DNA of 64,000 nt from DASUAS01 sp963720765. Its GTDB lineage: Bacteria; Actinomycetota; Acidimicrobiia; IMCC26256; DASPTH01. Position numbers and translations under genes: made by a program. Of the stretch, positions 42,567-51,088 are shown piece by piece. Location of the stretch: the NCBI GenBank assembly GCA_963720765.1, contig CAVRGS010000011.1, forward strand, positions 248,001 through 312,000, read 5' to 3'. Position 1 is the stretch's first letter. Each line of letters starts with the position of its first letter. The notes below the pieces were generated by a model, which was given only the letters and a program-made list of their open reading frames with translations, did not search any database and was not told the DNA's origin.

Positions 42567-43838
42567 GTGAAGGTGCGCCGCCGACCCGAGTGGATCCTGT
42601 TGGTCGCGTGTCTCGTCGTGGCAGGCGCGACCGCGTGCTCGTCGTCGAACGAGCGGGCCGCGCCGTCGTCCAGGGCGAGGGCCGCGCGCGCAGCAGATCG
42701 GGGCGGCGTCCCCGAGGGCTACCCGCTCGACCACGACGTCGTCGCGCCCCTCGTCATCTCTTTCCTCGGTGACGACCCGATCCCCGTCACCGGCACCGAC
42801 GGCAAGGTCCACGTGGTCTACGAGCTGGAGGTCCTCAACGCGGCGCCTCGCCCGGCGACCATCACCCGCATCGACACGCTGGCCGGGGGTGTTGACGGGC
42901 CGGTGGTCGCGACGATCGGGCCGGACGACGTCAGGGCCCGCTCGCTCCTGGTCGCCGGCTACGGGGCACCGTTCACCGAGATCCCCGTCGGTCGCACCGC
43001 GGTCGTGCTGCTCGACGACGTGTTCGCGTCCCGCGACGAGGTGCCGGCCACGGCGAACCACCGCGTGCAGGCCACGTTCGGCGCGGCGCCCTCGGTCGAG
43101 CTCGAGCCGGTGGCGGCCCGGTACCCCGACTCGGTGACCCAGATCGGCGGCGTGATCCACGCGTCGAACGAGCGGCCGGTCATCCTGGGGCCGCCGGTGG
43201 CCGGCGACGGCTGGGTCGCCGGCAACGGCTGCTGCGGCAACTCGTCACACCGCGGTGCCGTGGTGCCCGCCAGCGGTCGCCTCAACGCCACCGAGCGGTT
43301 CGCGATCGACTTCGTGCGTCTCGATCCCGACGCCGACGGTGTGGCCACCGTCCGCGGGGACGGGACCAGGAACGAGGAGTCCCTCGCCTACGGCGCACCG
43401 CTCCTCGCCGTCGCCGACGGGAAGGTCGTGTCGGTGCAGTCCGACGTCCCCGACTCGACGCCGCAGCACGCGCCGACCGATCTCTCGATCGGGCAGCTCG
43501 GCGGGAACCACGTCATCCTCGACATCGGTGGCGGCAACCACGTGTACTACGCGCACATGGTGCCGGGGTCGGCGACGGTGAAGGTGGGTGACACCGTGGC
43601 GCGCGGCCAGGTGATCGGGAAGCTCGGGAACTCGGGCAACAGCTCCGAGGCGCACCTGCACCTGCACGTGACGCGCGCGCCGGTGCCGCTCGCAGGGGAC
43701 AACGTTCCCTACGAGTTCGACCAATTCACCTTCGTCGGGACGTTGTCGGACGACGCGGTCGTGCCGGGACCCGACGCCGGCGAACGGACCGATCAGCTCC
43801 CGCTCGACGGCAGCGTCGTCGACTTCCCGTCGAAGTAG
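42567..43838 (+). CDS. M23-like lipoprotein, paralogue C
   Basis: 423 residues from GTG 42567. Lipoprotein signal VRRRPEWILLVACLVVAGAT followed by the lipobox Cys (ATAC-SSS). Then VYELEVLNAAPRPATITRID, GWVAGNGCCGNSSHRG, ERFAIDFVRL, PLLAVADGKVVSVQSDVPDS, VKVGDTVARGQVIGKLGNSG, SSEAHLHLHVTRAP. Same architecture as A and B (GW-x5-CC-x4..5-HR and HLH), but attached to the membrane. Separated by 59 bases from the divergent pseudo-hydrolase gene. Confidence 0.8.
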   Translation: MKVRRRPEWILLVACLVVAGATACSSSNERAAPSSRARAARAADRGGVPEGYPLDHDVVAPLVISFLGDDPIPVTGTDGKVHVVYELEVLNAAPRPATITRIDTLAGGVDGPVVATIGPDDVRARSLLVAGYGAPFTEIPVGRTAVVLLDDVFASRDEVPATANHRVQATFGAAPSVELEPVAARYPDSVTQIGGVIHASNERPVILGPPVAGDGWVAGNGCCGNSSHRGAVVPASGRLNATERFAIDFVRLDPDADGVATVRGDGTRNEESLAYGAPLLAVADGKVVSVQSDVPDSTPQHAPTDLSIGQLGGNHVILDIGGGNHVYYAHMVPGSATVKVGDTVARGQVIGKLGNSGNSSEAHLHLHVTRAPVPLAGDNVPYEFDQFTFVGTLSDDAVVPGPDAGERTDQLPLDGSVVDFPSK

Positions 43839-43866
43839 CCCGATCGCGCGAGCACGAAGACGCTCG

Positions 43867-44523
43867 TCAGAAGTCGGGCCAGAGGGGTCCGTCTGCGGTG
43901 AATCCCGCGGGTTCACCCCACTGGTTCCGGAAGGTCACCTCACGCGCCGGTTGGCGGGCGGCGACGCCCCAGCGGCCCGTCGGGTAGCCGAACGAGAGCG
44001 CGCCGGCCATGTACCAGCCCGCGTCCTTCGGCACACCCAGGATCTCGAGGGTCTCGTCGTTGTAGAAAGCCAACGCCTGCGTGAGCGACGAACCGATGCC
44101 CTCGGCCCGGGCGGCGAGCTGCGCGCTCCACATCGCCGGGTAGATCGAGCTGCCGCCCGGGTCCGTGCTGAACCCGAAGAGGTACAGCGGCACCTGCTCG
44201 AAGTGGTCGGCCAACCACTGCGCCGACTTCTGCACCGCGAGCATCGACTTGGACTCGGCCGACCCGGGATCGGCGAGAGCGGCGTCGATGCGGTCCTTGT
44301 AGTAGCCCGTCCAGAGACCGTCGATGGCCCGCTTGTAGATCGGTGCGATCGCAGCCTTCACCTCGGGCGAGTCGACGAGCAGGAACCGCCAGTTCTGCGC
44401 ATTGCCTCCACTCGGCGCGCGCACCGCCGCGTCGAGGATCCGAGCCTGCGCGTCGAACGGGATGGGATCGGACGTGACGCGACGCATCGCGCGGGTCGTG
44501 TAGAGCGCTTCTCGGACGTCCAT
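43867..44523 (-). CDS. Nitroreductase family (FMN) oxidoreductase
   Basis: 218 residues: VREALYTTRAMRRVTSDPIP (start of the nitroreductase fold), ILDAAVRAPSGGNAQNWRFL (SGGN-x-Q-x-WRF, FMN contact), SSIYPAMWSAQLAARAEGIG, GVPKDAGWYMAGALSFGYPT (P-x-x-x-x...GYP) and GVAARQPAREVTFRNQWGE. Reduces nitro compounds or quinones with NAD(P)H, or is a related dehydrogenase. ATG 44523. The LLM gene lies upstream on the same strand, 43 bases apart, so both redox enzymes are likely cotranscribed. Confidence 0.88.
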   Translation of the reverse strand: MDVREALYTTRAMRRVTSDPIPFDAQARILDAAVRAPSGGNAQNWRFLLVDSPEVKAAIAPIYKRAIDGLWTGYYKDRIDAALADPGSAESKSMLAVQKSAQWLADHFEQVPLYLFGFSTDPGGSSIYPAMWSAQLAARAEGIGSSLTQALAFYNDETLEILGVPKDAGWYMAGALSFGYPTGRWGVAARQPAREVTFRNQWGEPAGFTADGPLWPDF

Positions 44524-44566
44524 GGATCGTCTCCTTGTTGCGAGCGTCGCAGCCATGCGACGGTAG

Positions 44567-45519
44567 TCACTCGTCGCGCAGCAAGGGCAGGACCGCTTCG
44601 CCGTACGTCGCGAGCCCGTCTTCGTAGGCGCTCCGGCTCGGAGACGGCATCCCGATGATGAACCCGGTGACCCCGAGCCCACCCAGCTCGGCCGCGTGCT
44701 CGACGAGGCCATCGAGCGAGAAGCCGGCACTCCCCGGGAGGAACGGCACCATCGGGTACGTGAGCACGTCGAACGACGAACGCCGTCCCTCGAGCGCGAC
44801 ATCCGCCGCGAGCGACAGCCGCGCGTTCCTCGTCGAGGCGCGCGGACAGACGGCGGAGATCGTCGACGTCCTCGAGGTGCGCGGAGCGGCGACGGTTGCC
44901 GAGCGCGCGCGGGTTGGGCAACGGCAACCAGCCGTCGCCGTACCGGGCCGCGCGCCGCAACGCGCGTGCCGAGTTGCCGCCCACCCACACAGGCGGTCGG
45001 GGCCGCTGCACCGGTGCCGGTCGCATGGTGTTCCCGCGCGCCTCGAAGCCGACGCCGGCGAAGCGCACCGACTCCCCCGACCACGCCGCCGTGATCGCGG
45101 CGATCGCCTCGTCGAAGCGGTCGTTGCGGTGCTCGAAGTCGACGCCGAGAGCGCGGAACTCCCCCTCGAGGTAGCCGGCGCCGACACCGAGGTCGAGCCG
45201 CCCACCGGAGAGCACGTCGAGGCTCGCCGCCGCCCTCGCCGCGAGGAACGGGTTGCGGTAGGGAAGCACGCAGAGGTTGGTGAGCACGCGCAGGCGCGTC
45301 GTGGCCGCGGCGGCGAAGGAGAGCCCGACGAACGGATCGAGGGCCTGGTGGCCGCCGCTGGCGAGCCAGTCGTCATCGGGAAAGGGATGCTCGGTGGAGT
45401 ACACACCGTCGAAACCGGCCGCCTCGGCCGCGCGAGCGACCGCGGCGACACCCTCGGCGCTCACGAACTCCGCGCCGAGGTCGACGTGGTCGGTGGGCAG
45501 GGCGACGTAGACCTTCATG
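44567..45519 (-). CDS. LLM class F420-dependent oxidoreductase, one frame break
   Basis: ~317 residues: MKVYVALPTDHVDLGAEFVS, RAAEAAGFDGVYSTEHPFPD, LTNLCVLPYRNPFLAARAAA, SGGRLDLGVGAGYLEGEFRA (GGRL...G-x-GAGY), RPPVWVGGNSARALRRAARY, then after a break near 44829 SLAADVALEGRRSSFDVLTY and GLGVTGFIIGMPSPSRSAYE. Same subgroup as 20305-21260. ATG 45519 has no strong ribosome box. Confidence 0.82.
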
Positions 45520-45589
45520 CGCACATCCTTCCTTCGCGGAGGACCCCGGTCGTCCGTCCCCGGCCACGAGTCGCGGCCACGTCGTCGCC

Positions 45590-47101
45590 TTACCGGCCGA
45601 GCACCTGGGTTGCCTTCTCCTTCTGGTCGGCGATGAGCTGGGCGCGGTCGGCCGCGATGACGTATCCGGCCTTGATCATCGCGTCGAGGCCCTTGGTGAA
45701 CTTCTTCATGTAGGTGTCGACGCTCGGGTACTGCTTCGCCAGCGCGGCGGCGTCGAGCGGCGCCTCGTGCCCCGCGAGCCCGCAGGTGATCGGGCCGGGC
45801 GCCTGCGCGTCGTAACGGACGAGCGCGTCGTCGAGGTACGGCGACCGGACACCGCCCAGGGCGTTGCCGTTCTCGTCGACCGACACCTTGGAGTTCTCGG
45901 CGAGCTCGTCCAGCTTCACGCGCGGCGCACGCGGGGGCTTCTGGCCGGTCTCGACCCAACGAGTGAGGAGCGAGAACGTGCCCCGGACCAGCGACGAGAT
46001 CGGGAACGTCGAAGCAGGACCTTCACAACCACCACTGCCACCCGGCGCGTGCGGCATGCCCGCGACCTCGAAGAGCCGGTACTGGTCACCCTGCTTGTCG
46101 GAGTCAGGGCGTCGCGTCGTCGCGGACGACACGTTGACGTACTCCTTCATCCCGAGCTGGGCCTGGAACTCGGCCGGGAGCTCGGCAGTGAACCCGATGA
46201 TGCCCGACTGGTCTTCGAGGTTGACGACGGGCACGCCGACTGCAGTCCACACCGGGTACTCGAACTTGGGCACGATCGAGGTACCCGCCTTCAGCGGCGT
46301 GGCACTCGCGGCCTGCGCAGCCGGGAAGTACCCGTCGAACACCGGCTCACCCTTCGGTGTGCCGTAGTGCTTCGCGAGTCCATTTGCGAACCCCGCGGTG
46401 TCGACGCCGCTCTGCGAGTAGCCGGCCATGTAGAGGTGCTCGGCATCGAGCCCGGGGAGCGGGCTCTTCGCGCCGCCCTGCTTGATCGCGGCACCGACCT
46501 GTGCGAGCACGTCCCACGCCACGTCGTTGGTTGGCACGTTGATGTCCGCGTAGCGCGTGGGGTCAGCGCCCTGCAACGCTTGTCCGGCCGAGGTGCGCTC
46601 GGTGACGCCGACCCAGGCATCGCCACGCTGTTGCAGCATGGGCGCGATCATCGACCACACGACGTCGTTGTCCTTGCCTGCGGTGCTCGTGTTGAACGGC
46701 TCGACGACCACGCGCCCACTGAACTTCTCCGCGTCCTTCGGGACGCGGACCAACACACGCGTCGCGTACGGGACGTTCCTCTGCGTGACGTCGACCGGCC
46801 CGCCGAGCTTGCCGTCGTAGGTCGACGCCTCGCCCGTGACGAGGAACTCCTGCTCCGTGTAGTCGGAGGCGAGGGCTCGGCCCATCCCGCCGCCCTCGGC
46901 GTCGGTCGTCGCCATGGCGGCCGACGTCTGGGGCGTTCCGGCCGGCAGTTCCGTCACGACCAACTTGCTCAGGTCGACCGCGGGATAGTCCTGCGCCACG
47001 CGTGCGGCACCCGCACTCCCCGACGCGACCATCGACGAGCCGACGACCAGCCCGACCGACATCGCGAACACTCCGACCGACCGCGCGCATGCTCTGACCA
47101 C
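45590..47101 (-). CDS. Secreted alpha/beta-hydrolase domain protein
   Basis: 503 residues from GTG 47101, with GGGGGGA 5-11 bases upstream. Signal peptide (VFAMSVGLVVGSSMVASGSA), then VDVTQRNVPYATRVLVRVPK, GRVVVEPFNTSTAGKDNDVV, AEHLYMAGYSQSGVDTAGFA (GYSQSG nucleophile), VPVVNLEDQSGIIGFTAELP (Asp region), RLFEVAGMPHAPGGSGG (His). Matches the large secreted alpha/beta-hydrolase-domain family of actinobacteria. Natural substrate unknown. Confidence 0.8.
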   Translation of the reverse strand: MVRACARSVGVFAMSVGLVVGSSMVASGSAGAARVAQDYPAVDLSKLVVTELPAGTPQTSAAMATTDAEGGGMGRALASDYTEQEFLVTGEASTYDGKLGGPVDVTQRNVPYATRVLVRVPKDAEKFSGRVVVEPFNTSTAGKDNDVVWSMIAPMLQQRGDAWVGVTERTSAGQALQGADPTRYADINVPTNDVAWDVLAQVGAAIKQGGAKSPLPGLDAEHLYMAGYSQSGVDTAGFANGLAKHYGTPKGEPVFDGYFPAAQAASATPLKAGTSIVPKFEYPVWTAVGVPVVNLEDQSGIIGFTAELPAEFQAQLGMKEYVNVSSATTRRPDSDKQGDQYRLFEVAGMPHAPGGSGGCEGPASTFPISSLVRGTFSLLTRWVETGQKPPRAPRVKLDELAENSKVSVDENGNALGGVRSPYLDDALVRYDAQAPGPITCGLAGHEAPLDAAALAKQYPSVDTYMKKFTKGLDAMIKAGYVIAADRAQLIADQKEKATQVLGR

Positions 47102-47122
47102 GGGTCCCCCCAGACGTGGTGC

Positions 47123-47138
47123 GGAAAACACTGTTTCC
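47123..47138. promoter_or_regulatory. Inverted repeat upstream of the secreted hydrolase
   Basis: GGAAA-ACACTG-TTTCC, 5-bp perfect arms, 22 bases upstream of GTG 47101 on the minus strand. A possible operator; the AT content is unusual for this region. No adjacent regulator gene. Confidence 0.35.
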
Positions 47139-47305
47139 TACCACGCTGACGAGGTGCCACACCCTCACTCCTCGGACCCTGCACCACGTCGACCTCGATT
47201 CGGTCGGCAACTCGTCACATCCGGAGGCCGCGGTTCGTCGAGACCATGAAGGAATCAATCGGTCGGGTACCTCGCCGGTGCCCGCACGAGATGAAGGAGC
47301 AGCGC

Positions 47306-48295
47306 ATGCCACCGATCATCGAGGCGCAGGGCGTGACGAAGCGCTTCGGCGACGTCCAGGCGCTCGACGGCCTCGACCTCACGGCCGACTCGGGCCACGT
47401 GACCGCACTGCTCGGTCCCAACGGTGCGGGTAAGACGACGTTCGTCAGCGCGGTGGCCACGCTGCTGCGCCCCGACCGCGGCACGATCCGCGTCGCGGGC
47501 GTCGACGCCCACGACGACCCCAAGCGGGTGCGCGAGATCATCGGCCTCGCCGGGCAGTACGCGTCGGTCGAGCCCGCCATGACCGGCACCGAGAACCTGC
47601 GCATGGTGGCGCGGCTCTTCGGCCTCGGCCGGAGCGACGCGCACCGCGCCGCCGACGAAGTGCTCGAGCGTCTCGATCTCGCCGACGCCGGCGACCGGCT
47701 CGTGCGCAACTACTCGGGCGGCATGCGCCGTCGCCTCGACCTCGGCGCCAGCCTGGTCGGGCGCCCGCAGCTCCTCCTGCTCGACGAACCGACGACCGGC
47801 CTCGACCCGCGCGGCCGCCAGGACCTGTGGGCGGCGATCCGCGATCTCGTCGCCGGTGGCACCGACGTCCTGCTCACGACGCAGTACCTCGAGGAAGCCG
47901 ACCAGTTGGCCCGCGAGATCGTGATCGTCGATCACGGGCGGGTCATCGCGTCGGGAACGCCCGACGAGCTCAAGGACCGCGCCGGGCGGAACGTGATCGA
48001 GGTCCGCCCCCGCTCGGCCGGCGACCTGCCGGCAGTCGAGGAGACGCTGGCCCAGATCGGATGCGAAGCACCGGAGACCGACATCGACACGCAGCGGGTG
48101 TCTGCCCGCGTCGACGGCGGGGGCGACCAGCTCCGCGACGTCGTGCGGTTGCTCGACGAACGCGACATCGAGGTCGACGACGTCGGGCTCCGTCGTCCGA
48201 GCCTCGACGAGGTGTTCCTCGCCGTCACCGGCAAGCACCTCGGCCCCAGCGATCCCGATCCCGACCCCCAGTCGCCAGACGCCGACGCCGCCTGA
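47306..48295 (+). CDS. DrrA-type ABC transporter ATPase
   Basis: 329 residues: Walker A GPNGAGKTTFVSAVATLLRP, Q-loop LAGQYASVEPAMTGTENL, signature NYSGGMRRRLDLGASLVGRP, Walker B LLLLDEPTTGLDPRGRQDLW, H-loop region LTTQYLEEADQLAREIV. The C-terminal ~80 residues (IEVRPRSAGDLPAVEETLAQ...SLDEVFLAVTGKHL) are the DrrA-type extension. Exports a lipophilic drug or lipid with the next gene. ATG 47306 follows AAGGAG. Confidence 0.92.
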   Translation: MPPIIEAQGVTKRFGDVQALDGLDLTADSGHVTALLGPNGAGKTTFVSAVATLLRPDRGTIRVAGVDAHDDPKRVREIIGLAGQYASVEPAMTGTENLRMVARLFGLGRSDAHRAADEVLERLDLADAGDRLVRNYSGGMRRRLDLGASLVGRPQLLLLDEPTTGLDPRGRQDLWAAIRDLVAGGTDVLLTTQYLEEADQLAREIVIVDHGRVIASGTPDELKDRAGRNVIEVRPRSAGDLPAVEETLAQIGCEAPETDIDTQRVSARVDGGGDQLRDVVRLLDERDIEVDDVGLRRPSLDEVFLAVTGKHLGPSDPDPDPQSPDADAA

Positions 48296-48310
48296 TCTCG
48301 GGAGTCTCCG

Positions 48311-49159
48311 ATGACCACCACCGACGACCGCACCACCGGCCTGTCCGCCCCGTCGACCATCCCCCACGCAACCGGCGCGGGATTCGTCACCGCGTCGCTG
48401 CAGAGCGCGAAGCGCACCATCCTGCAGTTCTTCCGCACGCCGCAGCTGCTCATGTTGGGCACCGTGCAGGGCGCGTTGTTCCTGTTCATGTTCCGCTACA
48501 TCTTCGGCGGCGCCATCCGCGTGCCGGGTGACCTCAGCTACGTCGACTTCCTCGTGCCGGGCTTCCTCGTCACCGGCATCCTCTGGCTGGGCATGCCCGC
48601 GAGCTCGGGCGTGGCCGAGGACGCGACGACCGGCGTGCACGACCGACTGCGCTCGCTCCCGATCCCGCGCGCCTCGGTGATGGTCGGACGGTCGCTCGCC
48701 GACACCGCCCTCACCATGTGGGGCCTGTTCGTGACCGCGGTGCTCGCGTTCATCGTCGGCTACCGGCTCGAGGCCGACGTGCTCGACGTGCTGCTGGCGC
48801 TCGGGCTGATCGTGCTGGTCGCCTACTGCTTCTCGTGGGTCTTCATCACCATCGGCTTGGTGTCGAAGACCGCGCAGGCGGCCAACGGCATGGCGACACT
48901 GCTCGTGATCCCGGTGGCGTTCATCTCCGCCGCGTACGTGCCCGCCAACTCGCTGCCGAGTTGGTTGCGGCCGGTCGCCGACAACCAGCCGTTCACCGTG
49001 TTCAGCAACGCGCTCCGAGGATTGACGCTCGGCAGCCTTCGCAACTTCGGCATCGGTCACACCACCACCTACTGGGTGGTCCTGACCCTGGTCTGGTGTG
49101 CGGGAATCTTCCTCGTGTTCAGCACCATCGCCATCATGCGCTTCTCGCGACAGCGCTGA
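48311..49159 (+). CDS. DrrB-type ABC-2 permease
   Basis: 282 residues with six hydrophobic helices; QSAKRTILQFFRTPQLLMLG is the N-terminal amphipathic piece, VPGFLVTGILWLGMPASSGV the signature region, and AYVPANSLPSWLRPVADNQP the extracellular loop conserved in DrrB proteins. 15 bases after the DrrA stop and surely its partner. The pair is complete, but no regulator adjoins it. Confidence 0.9.
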   Translation: MTTTDDRTTGLSAPSTIPHATGAGFVTASLQSAKRTILQFFRTPQLLMLGTVQGALFLFMFRYIFGGAIRVPGDLSYVDFLVPGFLVTGILWLGMPASSGVAEDATTGVHDRLRSLPIPRASVMVGRSLADTALTMWGLFVTAVLAFIVGYRLEADVLDVLLALGLIVLVAYCFSWVFITIGLVSKTAQAANGMATLLVIPVAFISAAYVPANSLPSWLRPVADNQPFTVFSNALRGLTLGSLRNFGIGHTTTYWVVLTLVWCAGIFLVFSTIAIMRFSRQR

Positions 49160-49282
49160 CGGCCGCGCTTCACGCGCAGACACTCGTCAGACTGCTCCCG
49201 CACCCGACCCCGACTCTCGAGCCCGACACCGCGGGCGACGCCGCCGCCGGTGACGCTCGCCTCCAGCGGGGGCTTCGGTGAG

Positions 49283-49480
49283 CTACGTGTCGGTGTGGTC
49301 GGGATGACCCGAGGTGACGCTGGCGAGCACGCGCAACGTGACCTTGTCGGCGTCGGGATCGTCGGGCCACCACTTCGACAGCGTGTCGTCGAGGCTGAGC
49401 TTGGCCTGTTCATGCAGCCGCCGCACGAGAGTGGTGAGCATCGGGGCCGCCATCGAGCCCGGGCGCCACTTCATGTCCGG
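49283..49480 (-). pseudogene. Fragment of a class-C beta-lactamase-fold gene
   Basis: MKWRPGSMAAPMLTTLVRRL then HEQAKLSLDDTLSKWWPDDP and DADKVTLRVLASVTSGHPDH TDT, stop TAG 49283. Aligns with VRVGQPMEAMLGTVLLQLGA...ANSTGGTPDY of the gene at 41382-42507; both lack the Lys of SxxK (here SMAA). The rest of the ~350-residue fold is missing on both sides, so it is a remnant. Confidence 0.7.
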
Positions 49481-49531
49481 CGCGAGAACGACCCTACGAC
49501 GCAGAACAGTTCGCGACGCGCGACGGTCGGG

Positions 49532-49837
49532 CTACTGCACTTCGCTGACGACCGACACCCGCGACCCGGCCTGGTAGTTCGGCATGTCGGCGATGGTCTT
49601 CGCCCCTGCCTCGCTGGCGAAGGCGTCGCGCAGCGCCTGCTCGCTGTCGAACGTCATCGAGATCACCCAGAAGGCGTCGGGCGGCGACCCGTCGAAGTTC
49701 GTCAGCGCGCGGCCGTACTCGAAGGCGCGCAGACCGGGCAGGTCGTTCACCAGCGGCACGTGCGTGTTGAGGTAGTGGTCGACGAACGCGTCGGGGTCTT
49801 CGGGATCGAAGAAGCTGATCGTGATCTTCACCGCCAT
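49532..49837 (-). CDS. EthD-domain protein
   Basis: 101 residues: MAVKITISFFDPEDPDAFVD then HYLNTHVPLVNDLPGLRAFE YGRALTNFDGSPPDAFWVIS MTFDSEQALRDAFASEAGAK. The H-Y-x-x-THVPLV...LPGL pattern is the EthD/dimeric alpha-beta barrel fold. Members help ether-degrading P450 systems or polyketide cyclisation. Standalone here. Confidence 0.85.
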   Translation of the reverse strand: MAVKITISFFDPEDPDAFVDHYLNTHVPLVNDLPGLRAFEYGRALTNFDGSPPDAFWVISMTFDSEQALRDAFASEAGAKTIADMPNYQAGSRVSVVSEVQ

Positions 49838-49893
49838 GGCGGTGTCGTATCACTCACCGGTCGACGGTGTCGAGCGGCGCAGCGCTGCGGAGG

Positions 49894-50940
49894 TCAGCCG
49901 GTGAACGACGGCTGCACGGCCACCGGGGTGGCCACCGGGGCGGTCGGCTCGGGCGTCGGGGATGGCTCCGGCGGAGCGGTGAGCCCGGTGCAGAAGCCGA
50001 AGAGGTTGTCGTTGCCCTCGTCCGACACGTACAGGGAGCCGATGGCGCCGACCGCGACGCCCTCCACGGCGGACATGTTGGGAGTTGCGACCGTCGGCCC
50101 GACGAAGAGGATCTGCGCACCCGACGGGTCGAAGACGTTCACTCCGCTGGTGTCGCGCACCGCGACGTAGAGGTTGCCGGCGGAGTCGAGCGCCAGGGTC
50201 TGCGGATCACTGAGGTTCGGCGTGCCGGCGGTTGGCGCGATGGCGCCGATCTGGTTGCCGGTGGCGTCGAACTTGTAGACGTAATTGGTGAATTGGTCGG
50301 CGACGTAGAAGTAGGACCCGTCGGGCGCGGCCGCGATGCCGAACTGGTCGAGGAAGTTGGGCGTCGCGCCCGTTGCCGGGATCGCCAGCGTCTGCGTGCC
50401 CGACGCGTTGAACCGGTAGACGACGAGGTTCGAGCTGTCGGTCACGTAGATGTTGCCGGCGGCGTCGGCCGCCACGCCGACCGGCGAAGCGAAGTTCGGA
50501 GTCGCGTCGGCCGCCTGGATCGCCAGCGTCTGCGCACCGCTCGAATCGAAGCGGTACACCGTCTGGGAGGAGCGGTCGGCGACGTACAGGTTGCCGGCGG
50601 AGTCGGTGGCGAGACCCTCGGGCTGCACGAGGTTGGGCGTGGCGTCGGCCGACTCGATGGTGCCGGTCTGCGCGCCCGTCGTCGCGTCGATCTCCTGCAC
50701 GATCGATCCGGGTCCGTTCGGGATGTAGATGGTGTTGCCGAAGATCGCGAGGCCCTCGGGCGTGTTGAGGTTGGGGGTGACGTCGGTGCTCGCCACGAAG
50801 AAGTTCTGCGCCGGACAGCTCACGGTCTGGGCCACCGCAGGGACGGTCGACGCCGGCGCGGCGAGCAACGCGCCGCTCGCGAGGATGGCGACGCTTGCGA
50901 ACGCTGTCGCCGCGCGCTTCCAGGCACTGATGACCTGCAC
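49894..50940 (-). CDS. Secreted NHL-type beta-propeller
   Basis: 348 residues: signal peptide (ATAFASVAILASGALLAAPA), then six ~46-residue repeats such as NLVQPEGLATDSAGNLYVAD RSSQTVYRFDSSGAQTLAIQ AADATPN and FASPVGVAADAAGNIYVTDS. The consensus P-x-G-x-A-x-D-x-x-GN-x-YV-x-D is that of NHL repeats. It ends in a Pro/Ala-rich tail. GTG 50940 sits behind CGGAGGG. An extracellular binding scaffold; ligand unknown. Confidence 0.8.
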   Translation of the reverse strand: MQVISAWKRAATAFASVAILASGALLAAPASTVPAVAQTVSCPAQNFFVASTDVTPNLNTPEGLAIFGNTIYIPNGPGSIVQEIDATTGAQTGTIESADATPNLVQPEGLATDSAGNLYVADRSSQTVYRFDSSGAQTLAIQAADATPNFASPVGVAADAAGNIYVTDSSNLVVYRFNASGTQTLAIPATGATPNFLDQFGIAAAPDGSYFYVADQFTNYVYKFDATGNQIGAIAPTAGTPNLSDPQTLALDSAGNLYVAVRDTSGVNVFDPSGAQILFVGPTVATPNMSAVEGVAVGAIGSLYVSDEGNDNLFGFCTGLTAPPEPSPTPEPTAPVATPVAVQPSFTG

Positions 50941-50975
50941 GTGGACCCACCCTCCGGGTTGTCGAATCCGGGAGC

Positions 50976-50989
50976 GTATCACCGGGTAT
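50976..50989 (-). promoter_or_regulatory. Shared motif GTATC-R-CC-S-GG-TAT, copy 3
   Basis: GTATCACCGGGTAT on the plus strand, i.e. ATACCCGGTGATAC towards the beta-propeller gene, 36 bases before GTG 50940. Third copy of the element at 23532 and 26113, but in the opposite orientation, as expected for a dyad site. Confidence 0.4.
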
Positions 50990-51088
50990 GTCCGGATCCG
51001 TCGGATGCCGGTCCGGATGCCCTGATCACCGCGATGGCAGTCGCGGGCCTTTCCTCACGAGTCGCCGGCCCGCAGGGCTCCGGCCGCG

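Noticed and set aside
42567..42690. Reading paralogue C as a simple secreted protein
   Set aside because: The Cys after VVAGATA followed by SSS fits a lipobox, so lipoprotein is preferred.
47255..49183. 642-codon minus-strand frame opposite DrrA/DrrB
   Set aside because: Shadow of two clear ABC genes; charged low-complexity composition.
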